In this document: positions 35,401-47,400 of the stretch, in pieces
How the letters are laid out: each line of letters starts with the position of its first letter
Numbering within the stretch: the first letter of the stretch is position 1
Assembly: GCA_023133295.1 (NCBI GenBank)
Contig: JAGLWT010000162.1
Coordinates: 1-64,000 of the forward strand
Source of the DNA: a bacterium
GTDB taxonomy: Bacteria > AUK180
DNA length: 64,000 nt
Direction of reading: 5' to 3'
Position numbers and translations under genes: made by a program
Notes under the pieces: generated by a model
Database searches by the model: none
What the model was told of the DNA's origin: nothing
Seen by the model: the letters and a program-made list of their open reading frames with translations, nothing else

Positions 35401-38400
35401 TGAATTGTTTCGGTACTTTCAACTCCATTATAACTCTCAAGCTCGCCATTCTCGTCAATGAAAACAATTTTAATACAGTAGCTATTGTCATCTATAGAAG
35501 CTAAATATGCTACTTTTCTTGAATCGGGAGAGAAAGCGGGGTGGCAACACCATTCAGTGTCGGAGCTTAATTTTCTGAAAGGATTGAGAGGATCGGAAAG
35601 GTTTACCAGATATATCGGACTCGGATCTCCGGCATCTTCCGGATAAGGAGTTCCATTCACTGCAATGAACATACCGTTTGAACTCCACCCAATCGAGCGC
35701 TGATGCGCATAGATCTCAATTTCTCTTTCAATAGTTTGATTTTCGACATCATAGATTTTGAGTGTTGTTCCGTCTATCCAAGAAATAAATGCCACCTTGG
35801 TATCATTCCCACTCCACTTGGCATCACCGGCCAATACCCAGCCATCAATTATATCCACTGATCCCGATGAAAGTTCTTTAATGTGAATCCTCCAATCCCT
35901 ATTGTAGGAAATATACTGATCATCAAATGACAATTCAGGGTTAACTGTTGACGAATTAGATCCCCAAGAAGAAGCAACCGCATCAACAATCTTAGTATTC
36001 CCGGAACCGTCAGGATTTATGCTCCATATTTCAGCATTAGAAGAAATTTTATACGGTGGAGATTTGCAATTAACTCCAGGGCAATCACAGTAGCCGCCGG
36101 CATAAAGATACGCGATCGAATTACTTGTATTAAAGAAGACAGGATTTGTAGCATAATGATTATCGGGCATCGCGATCGTATCAAGCGTGAAAGTGGTTAT
36201 ATTCTGTGTTGTATCAATATAGATGTTGCCTGATATCTGTTCACCGTCTACCATCATAAGATAGGTATATACTCCCTCTTTACACAATTCACCTGTTGTC
36301 CGGTCCAAACCGTTCCATGCGATCGGATAATTTGAAACTGACCCGGTTCCCTGCTCGGAAAATACTATCTGAGGAGAGGGGGAATCACTGTTTCTTATTT
36401 CAAAGGTCCATGGTAGAGCTTCGGCATCGATATAGAACTCAGCAACATCATAACATCCATCATTATCCGGGGAGAAGGTGTCATAATTCGTGTACACGCC
36501 GTTTTCCATGAACATATTCGGCATTTCGAGGGTTCCCTCACCGGAATTGCCAGCCAGATCTGTGGCAGTGAAAATACAAGTATAATCACCGTTGAGCAAT
36601 ATCTGATCGTGCACCCATTCAACGGTGTTGACATCTCCGGTTCCACTTGTCTGATAAACTATCACCTCCGAGCTGTTCAAAACCATCAGAGTCCAGTTGT
36701 CGATCCCGGTTACATCGACTATATCAATATCAAAGATGGTTACTTTATTGGGAGGACGGACTTCAAGCGTATAATCAAGTGTTATTACGGGAGATGTATT
36801 GTCAATTCTGATATACCCACGGTACCATGATCTCCAGAGTGAGTCGGCTACAGGGTCTTCAAGTGTAACTCCTGTTCCCTCACTGTAGATGTCATATACA
36901 TAATCCCCTTCGGGAAGAACGCTTCCTGAATATTCCCCATCCCAGGTATATTGAGGCGGACTGCCTGCCCCTGATGATTGATGATAGATGCCATCGTCTC
37001 CAAGGCTGAACGACCAGGCTGAAGGAGTGTTTATCCCATTGGGTATAAAAATGAATTCCGCAGTATCCCTTATTCCATCGCCATTTGGTGAGAAGGGTGC
37101 GGGAGCGGCTATGGTGCCATAAGCCTCATCCTGAAGCCGGAGCACATATAACGGAGAGGATACATAATTATACGCATTATCAGCAGCATCGTATTTAAAT
37201 ATATAGTCCCAATCCGAAAACAGTTCAGCGAATTCGACATCAAGGGTATCCTCAGTATCTGTAAATAAGAAATTTCCGGTATCATTGTTCAGATCGCTGA
37301 TAAGGCTTTCCAGGAAGTTAAGTCCCGATAGCTCCGGTTGATCTGCTGCAAAAAGATGTATTACAGTCTCAGGAGTGGAATAGAATTTTGAATCATAGAT
37401 GAACGCGGTCCCATCCACTTGATAGTTCAATGATGGCAAAGTAATATCGACAATTATCTGTTCAGAAGAATCAATCGTAAATGTGTGCTCCAGATAATCC
37501 TTGATGCTATATCGCCAATCGTAATGCCCTTCGACAAGGTTGCCTCTGGAATCCCTGCCGTTCCAGAACAATGTAGCCGGAGGCGTATCGCTGCCGTTAA
37601 TAGCTCTATATACGCTTTCTCCAGAAAGGATCTCAAGTTTCCATTTGGCATCACCGAATATATTGTCCCTAGAGAAATTAAGGTCGAATCCGGTCCCATC
37701 ATTCTTACCATCGCTGTTTGGAGAGATATTAACAGGCGAAGCATCTATAAGCGTAAAAAGATCATTTCTATCAATAGTGATATACTGATCAGGGGTTGTA
37801 ATATCTCCGTTATCAAAGCCGGTCGTTAGATAGATGGTCATCTTGTACAAGTACTTACCATCTTGTAGATAAGTGTCCTCACTTAGATTCCTATCACCGT
37901 ACCAATTAAATTGAGCGTGAGGTATGCCGAGATCTGAGATTTTATAGACCTCAGAATCGTCAAATGATTCGTTGTAAATGCTGAAACTCCATGAAGCAAC
38001 ACCATCGGTATTAGATGTTTCACATGTAAATGTCGTAAAAGTATTCGTTTCTGTATCTGGAGAAAACACTTCAGGTTCCGCAGAAATATTCACTCCGGGC
38101 ATATTACCTACAATCATAAATTTCGCTGTTTCAATCGTTTCATTTCCAAGCATATCACTTGCTCGAATAGTTAATACGGGTTGTACAGTATCGTCTGGAA
38201 GTTGTGATGCCGCAGGTATAAAGACCATATCGTATGACAGCGTGAAAGGTTCCAGATCGAGCTGATATACCACTTGTCCCGCGATCTCAAGCTCTATATT
38301 TGCCACACCCGAAAGAGATTCCTCGAAATTCAAGTAGATGGGAATAAACTGGCTCAATCCGACATGGCTGGCTCCCTGTCCGTCTACATCAACCAAAATT

Positions 38401-41400
38401 ACAGGCCCGGCGGTGTCAACATAAATATTGTACTCCTCTTGAGCAGAATTTCCATTCAGATCAGAGGCCGATGCAAATAAAACATTGCTCTCACTTGAAA
38501 AGGCAATATTTGAATAGTCCTCAATTATTATCGTGCCGGCTGTGTTTGTGACTTCGACAGAAGTCTCAACGATCCCTGAATAATCATCGTAAAACTCAAC
38601 CGAGGCAATTGTTTCAGGAGAAATGTAGTAATTGTGCGGATCTTTCTCAATAAACTCCCCTGTGAAATCCAGTTTGATAGTGGGAGGAAGGAAATCCACT
38701 ATGAAGGTGAACGATTTGGTAATGGACATGTTTCCTACTCTGTCAACCGCCTTATGGAATACCGTATGAAAACCGGGAGCAAATGATATATCCTCTACAT
38801 TGTACGGATTTCCCTCATCTGTATCCAGTGCCCTCCAAACAATTTCATCAGGGGTTTCATTCCATGTATCGAAATCCACCCAATAATCATACCCCGAGGC
38901 AGGATCGCTTGATACTATTACAAAATAAAGTTTATCCACTCCGCTGAATGTCGTGTCCACTGCCAGATAATCCTCTCCTGCGAGAGAAAATGTCATATCG
39001 CTTGGAGCATACCACATCCCCGGAGCAAGTTCATTATCATCCGGATATGTGATATCCTGAACATACTCCATCGATTCACCGGGAATGAAAAATGTGATCG
39101 GGGCGGTCCGATCAAGTATGAAATCTATAGAAGTACTGTCGGAAGAATTACCAAGTCTATCGGACGCATTAACATTGTATGAATTCGCTCCCTCACTGCA
39201 GCCGATCAGAGGTACTTCATAGGAAATTTCAGATTGGGGCGAAGAAACATTTATAATACTCCAGAAATCATCCGAAGCATTCTGGTACCTGATCTGGGAA
39301 ATACCGCTTGAATCAGTTACATCGATCGTAAGTGGAATCCGATTGTTAATATATAAGTCTCCAGTGCTATCATCGAGGTAAGTGTATCCCACAAACTCCG
39401 TACCCTCATTGAAGTAAGTGGTTATAACGGGCACGGTATCATCGATATAAACATCAACAATAAAAGTTGATTCATTTCCGCAAAGGTCAATAGCCGTTAC
39501 AGTGATTGTCCGTTCAGGTGATCCTCCCGATATTTCTACAGGGATCTGGCAGGCCCCGTTTATATCAAGGATCAAATCGATCTCACTGCCGTCATCATAT
39601 TTATAGGAGGCATTGCCAACTCCCGATACATCTCCTCCGGATGTATTTTCATCTATTATCACAGTGCTGATTTGAGTCATAGGGGAAATAAAATGCCGAT
39701 CACCCTGTATGAAGTGATTACCGGTAAAATCGACTGATATGGAGGGTGAAATTGAATCAAGGAAGAAGCTCGATGTTTTAACTTCTGATTCGTTCTCCAC
39801 GTTATCGATCGCTTTGACTGAAAGGACATGCATTCCGTCTGGTGGATAATCCTCTTTTATCTCGAGAGTGGGGATCTCGTAATTCTCTATGTTAAAAGCA
39901 AGTATCCTGTGGGCAAAGTGATACCGGGTGTCGAGATCGGTTTGATCATATGAAGAAACAGTATACCACTGGGAATCGTCTATGCTGAAACATATAGTCT
40001 GGATTCCGGAACATGTAAGCAGTTCAGGGATTTCCTGATCGTCAGATGTTATATGGAAGGTATCTTCCTTATTGACATAAAGCGGATGAATGACATCCTG
40101 AACGATCGGGGGCAAGGTATCGTTTATAATTTCAACTGATCCATTTGAGATATTCCCAGCCCAATCCCGTGCTGAATAATTCAGCACGATCAGATCGACA
40201 AACGGGAGGCCCGAATATTGACCGTCCTCATATGTTTCAGGAATATCATCCGAATTGGAAAAATACTCGATATCCCTGATCCCGGAAAGAATATCGGTCG
40301 CCCTGGATATGAAAAGGGTTTTTTCGTTTCTAAATACCGTACCGGACTGCTCTATATAATAAGGTCCGGAGAACTCTATCCACGATAAGGGAACAGTATT
40401 GTCTATCCCCATAATAATGTTCTTTTCAGCCGAATTACCCGCAAGATCGGTAACATTCAGAATGAGAGTATGTTCCCCTTCAGGAATGGGCTGCCCGTCG
40501 GAGGGATCCGAACCGTTCCAGTTGAAAGTGTGAACAAAAGTTCCTTCAGAAAGGGTACTCTCATAATATATATCATTCGGAAGATCTCCGAAGATACAAT
40601 GCGAAATCGCTTCATTCGAGCTTACAGTTATTGCACACTCTGTTCCTTCTATTGAGGATATCCATCGTTTATCAGACCTTGAAGCGAATTCAGGTCCGGT
40701 GATATCGTAAGTGATCGTGATCTCGTTACTGGAAAGACTTTCTTTTCTCTGGCTTGCATCAAGATAGAAAAAAGCTTTGGCTGCTACAATATTCTCGCCC
40801 TCTAATAAAGAGATGCTTCCCTGGAAGTCTCCTGTCTCTTCATCTGCTTTAACTGTGATTGATTTTACACCGTTCACATAAATATCAACCAGGAGCCCTT
40901 CCATGGACTGACCGTTCACCAGAGCGACAGGTATATTCGTAAACAGCAGAGACTCCTGAAGAACCGGAGGGAACACATCAGGGACCAGAAGTATCTCATC
41001 TGAAGAAAGAGGTACTGTGATGGAATACACATCAACATTGACGCAACTTGTCGAGTCACATTTTTTTGCATTCTCGGGATCAGCAAAGACACTGCTTGTT
41101 CCAGCCGACCATTTCCCCTCCACATTATATGTATACGGAGTGAATATCATACCTGGAGAATATTCATCTATTTCTATTGGAATTCTCACGGTAAGATACG
41201 AATCGTAAGTTGTAAGTAATTCAGGAGTGATCCTGTAAGCGCCGCAGTATCTGTGAACCGCGGAAGGGATCTGTGAAATAGCGCTCAGATCAAGCCTCTC
41301 TATGGAAAACACACTTTCGGAAAGGGCGGGATCGTCAGCATCGAAGACACTCACATAGGAAAGATTGTACGGTGAAGTAAAAATCAGTTCATCTGTTTCC

Positions 41401-44400
41401 TCATAAGGCATACCGATGTCTGCTTCAACCTCATAGTCAAAAATATCAGTACCGTCGAAAACGATCAGGCCGTATGTATGTGATCCTAACTTTTCGTAAA
41501 CATTTGCCAATGCTTCGGATCTGCCTTCTTCTTTTCTTACAGCGCTTGGCTGTATCTGAAGCATCGCTCCGGAATCCAGCTTTTCATAAACTATAAAGCC
41601 GCGGCCGTATTGCATTTCACCTGTCACGATCGCTTTAAGTGCAACGAAGGGATATGGAACGGGATTCTCCGGCTGGATCTTCGGCATGAAATAGTCATTT
41701 ACTGCAAGATCGTGATATATTACACCCCTGTTCTCCAAAGGAAAGACATCGTTATCCGAATCATCGGGATATCCCAGTTCGATATCGTATGATTCCATTT
41801 CGAGGTGAGGATTTGACACTATTTCACCGTTACCGTCGTTCCAGAACATCGAGTACAGGTATCGGTCTTCATATGTGAATACTTCCACCGAATCCAATTC
41901 GATGGTCGAATTGTTACTGTAGATAAGATATGTCTCCTCTGGATCCAGTATGTCAGGTCTTTCGTAGCCTATTCTCAGAAATGAGAATGACTCAACAGAA
42001 CCGCTTATAGGAGTTGCTAGCGGGACTTGCACTCCACCCGCATCATATATCATCACTCGGCATGAACCTTCTTGTGAAAGGTCAAACTCCACTGTATAGT
42101 TTCCATCGGGTAAGTCCTCTACGGAAATCCTGACGTTTTGATCGCTGTACTTCCTGCTGTTCCCCAGTTCGATGAACATATCCTTTTTTTGGGCGGGGAG
42201 AAAGTGGGCGATATTCAGTTTTATACGGACTAAGCCCCTGAGTTTAATGGGAAAAGTCGTTTCAATGTATTGGTCTTCTGTTATCGAAAGTTTACCGGCA
42301 TTCTGTACCGGAACTCCCTTACTTCCCCCAACTATCCATACCATTGCCCTTTTATAATAATCTTCAGAGGAAAAAAGTTCAGCATAGGTAGGCTCTGAAT
42401 AATCGATCATTGTCAGATGCCGGGAGTTGTCATAACCCTCACTGAAATAAAAGTCGTAATCCTCTTCAGAGAAAGCGTTGGGAGAGGTTTGTAAAAGGAA
42501 ATCCTGCGGCAATTCCGTTCGGTCATCATTATATGATGCGCCGACCTTTGTCAATGGTTTTCCCTGGAGTATATAGTCATTGGATGCGGTCCAGTTCTTT
42601 TCAATGCCTGTAAAGGTAACATCCGACATTGCAATATCAATATACCATGTTCCTAGAAGTTCCGGTGAATCCTCTGGCACCTTCTTAACTCCATCACCAT
42701 CCTCGGAGAGATATATTCCTGAAGAATCACTAATATCAGCATCTACCGTAATGGTCTGATCGTTCCAGAAATATGATTTTTCCATCTCTGATTGGATAAG
42801 TGAATACCCGTTGGGATACACATACTCTGGAACGCTTTTATAACAATCGTAGAGGCCGTCAATTGTCAGAGGAGAACCTATACTGATAAATGAAGAGTAA
42901 TATATCGTATATACGGATTCAGGATAATCTTCGATTTCAGGGTCCCAGGATTCGAATGTCACTCCCAGATCGGTTGAGACATTGAGATCATTGATATCAC
43001 CAGGATCAACTTTATAATGAACAAGGGAGGTATCGTCGCCAGAGGATTCGATAGCAAGCAGTCTGACAGGCAAGTAGAATTTTTCGAAATTCTCATTTTC
43101 ACCGTCGGATTCAATGTAAAACCTGTGAGGAGCTCCAAGACCGCCCAGGACATCTATATCCGAAAAGGAAGGCGAAGTGATCGTAAATGTCCTGATTTCA
43201 CTAGGATCTATATATCCCCTTTTCAATTCAAAAAGGTCATCTGAATAAACGGCACATGTTATTTTATTGTCCATTATGTAATTTAGAGTTTCACTCGTTC
43301 TATTGCCGTTGGATACTGCGTAATAGGTCTGCTTTGTATACACATCGTCAAGGTCAATTTCAAAATCTCCCGGATAATCAGGCTCGGCGCCGCCGTCACC
43401 TAAAGGTTCTTTTGCAGTATCCCATTTATCGAATTCATAAAGCCAAATACGCTCGCCCATCCATTCAAGATTGTGTCCCACACCGTCGTAGTCCGCAGGA
43501 TCGAACGGGATCACATAAACATTGTAAGATACCTGTGAAGGCATCAGATCATAGGAAGGATGCTCCCAGGGGATCTCTTCCGAATAAACCTGAGTGAGCT
43601 GCGGCTCCGGAACATTATAATCCCAATCACGGTATGAATCAGCTCGAAAATGATCATTCCTAAGTCTAACAAATGAACCGGGAACGATCTCTCTGGATTG
43701 AGGATCATCAAGATACAGGCTTTTCGTGTAATCCCAATAAAGATCAGGAACAAGATTATTCTCGGAATCGGCAGGATCGATAAATGCATCAGCAAGACGC
43801 TGACTACCGTTATCATAATAATATTTAGTATAAGGAATTGAATATCGGGGTTCAAGAACTTCGGTCCTCAAGATGTATAGTTTATCATCGTCATCTATAT
43901 TATCGGCAACTAAATACAAAGTACCTCCGTATTCCATACTGGAAAGGGTGTCACTCTCAAGAGTGCCTAATTTCGTGGATTCATCTGCGGCATAACACTC
44001 AAGTGTACTCTCTCCGGACCAGTACAGATTTCCTGTGATATCCGGACAATTCAGATAATCCGCGGCATTGAAACTGTAATTTTCTATCCTGTATATTCTT
44101 TTACTTTCCCATTCGGGCCTGATATCACTTACCGCCACGGGAACTATCTCAGGCACACTTGTTTCCCCTGTATAGAAATGACCTAAGACGGAATAATCGA
44201 CCGAGTGCAGATTGCAGTCATATTTCTGATAAACTACATCCCCTATGTAATCCCCGATAAAGTTCTCAAATATCCCGCTTTCAAGATACACATCGTATTC
44301 TGTACCGGCAGGTATATCAATGTATCCCTGAGAGTTTAAACCTTTAACATTGATCCATGTTTCCGCTCCCTGTTTCCAGATGTTCATTCCGGACTTAAAC

Positions 44401-47400
44401 GGGTCAGGTTTCCCATCGGCCATTTCATAGTCCGCATAAAAGGAGTGCTTTGTAAATACAGTTTCATCCTGTACGGTACCTAAGTTTAAAACTTTATCTG
44501 AAATTATGTTGCCGAAAAACCGAGCAATGAAATCAGGGATCCCAGGTAGAGAAGGAGTAACGGTAGCTCCCGAAAAAAGAATATGCCATGTTCCAGCTTC
44601 ATGGATCTGATCATCTTCGGTCGTATAATAAATCGCGACAGAACCGGAACCTATCTCGGGGGGGGCGATAACAAATGCTTCAGTGTAAGAGATTTCTCTT
44701 TCAGCAGTTGAAAGAGTTACCTCTTCAGTTCCGATATAGAAATGCATTATCAGATCATGCAATTCCGGGGTCAAAACAATATGATCATCATCCGATGAAA
44801 AAGTATTTTCGTAAGTTGTGCCATCCCCACCGGTGAACATGAAGATGATCTTTTCATAATCCAGATAGCTATATGTTCCGTTATTAAGGCATTCATCTGA
44901 ATCAGACTCCAAGTATTTGTCTGAATCCGGACCAAGATACTTATCTGAATCTCCGCAGATAATTGTATCGGAAATATCACCGTGGATCCGGATGAAATGA
45001 TTTGTATAATCATCAACTCCTGCTGAATTGTCCTTTATATCGAATGTGATCCTGTCATCTGTCAGGTTCATTGGTACGAGATGAGATTTGTCAAGAACTG
45101 CACTTTCAGAAGCATATGAAACCACTCCCTGGAATATATCAGCATCAGCTCCGATACAGGTAAAAATCAGATCACCGGAAGAATCTCTATAGATATACAT
45201 GCCAGGTGAAGTAACAGATAATATCTGACCTGAATCCGTTAGTATTTCAGATGTTCTTATAAAGGTCGGATATCCATTGTATTTTTCAAATCCATTCAAT
45301 GTTAGGCGATAAATATCTGATTTGCTTTCATGAGAATAGGTTTCCGAAAATGTTTTATGGTTCTCATGAAAATAGAGATCTAAATTCATGATATTCTGTG
45401 ATTCAATAGCAAATCCCTTCAAAGGAGTATCACTCCCTTGAATTGAGAAATATACTCCCTGTTTCATGTTTCCGGATGGGTCGAAATGATAATCGATGTG
45501 ATTATACAGAGTTTTTTCAGAATTGGAGTAAGTCTTTCCGAAAATATTCGTAATATCTTGTGGCATCCCCGAGATCATGTTGCCGTCCGAGGATACCGCC
45601 GGGATGAGAAAATACGCGTTTTTCTCACCTGCTTGATGTCTCTCATCCGGATAAACATATGTGTCTTCGATATTTTTTGAAAAAAAGGTTTCGATAGCCC
45701 CTTCGTCTACCTCTATAGCAACACGGCCTTGTGTATACAAACAGAGATTACTTATATCTACATTCACTGTAATATCAAGGCGATCGCCAAGATTCTCAAA
45801 GGTGTAATAGTGATCCAAAGTACAAAGTCCGGTATCATCATTCTCAATACGATATCCGGTAATAGCACGGGAAACATTTGATACACTAACTGTGAAAGTC
45901 TTACTCAGGTATCCTTCTCCGGTATTCCATATTATCCAATCGAAATAATGGCTTTTCTGAACCACTTCAGTCCCCTGAAGCTGAGAAAATCCTGAATGAA
46001 CATCCATAACAATAGGTTTAGCGGAGATCCCCTCATATCTGATCGCACCGGTTACCTTAACGGGGGGTAAATATTTTCCTGAAGGCTGTGCATACCAGTT
46101 TATCAAAGCAGCTCCCTGCTGATATCCTGGATCCGTAACAAGATTGTAATCTGTAGAAGTATTTCCGAGATTTCCAACGAAGAAGGTCAGTTCACGCTCG
46201 ATCCCTTCTGTTTCTCCAGGCAAAACTGCCAGTAATTTAATGGTGTAGGATCCGGATGATAAAGTTCCTAGTATTACTTCACTTTCAGAACAATACTCAT
46301 TGAGTATTTCCAGGCCATTCATTTCAATCAAAACATTTGCACTTTGATTTAAAGAGAAATTAACACCTACACGTTCCGAAGGAAGAAAAGCATATTTCTT
46401 AATAATTGGATCTGCAATGTATTCTGGTATCAAATTTGTTTGAAAGCTTAGAAGTTCTAATGGTTCCGGAATATTGATTGTCAGCATACAAGTTTCGGTT
46501 GATATAGAAACAAGATTTGAGGTATTCGCTCTTCCGAAAAGTGTAAATGTGTATTCGCCGGAATCTACAAGATTTCCACTGTTGTTCGTTCCGTCCCAGA
46601 CAAATGTAAAAGCACCAGAAGAGTAGTCGAAATACCCTTCTTTCCTGACTTCATTTCCATTTGCATCTGTGATCAGAAGGAGAAGGTCGGATAATTCAGA
46701 ATCCGACGAGATGATCTCAAATTCAATGGCAGGGATAGGATCACCGTCAGGTATTGTATATGATGCAGGATTTTCACTAGAGGCTGCAATATAGTAAGTG
46801 GGAGCATAAGGATCAGCTACAGCCATGAAATATGCATGATCCCATGACTTTTCCGTATTGTCCTCTGCAATCAGAACTATGGTATATATCATACCAGGGT
46901 TTCTTGCATCACTATCTGTGAAATATGCAAGTACGCCTTCATTTACGGGCAGTACTTGTGAACCGGAATAGTTGTACTCGGGAACAGCAAGTTCAGTCCA
47001 GCCACTGGATTCAAGGGTGTTGCTTTGAACATCCGGTCCGATATCAGAAGATGAGAATTGCCCTTCTCTATACCAGACACTGTATCCGGAAAATGAGTAA
47101 TCATTTGTCGTATCCGGGTCAAGAGCGGTTCCAGTTACGGCAAAATTTGCGGCATCGTTTATCTCTTCTACAATACCGTCTATACTCTTCATCGGGAACG
47201 AGATGTTCGCGGGAATCCGATTTTTAACTATTCTTGCAGATGAAGAATACAGATTTCCAATTTCTTCTCCATTTACTAAGTGATCGATATCGATAGTCTC
47301 AATATTGATGTAATACAGCCCGTCCTCCAAGCTATTCAGCCAATTTTCCGGAGGAAAACCACTAAATATACTTTCTGAAGATGAAAGCAGGATTTTCTCG

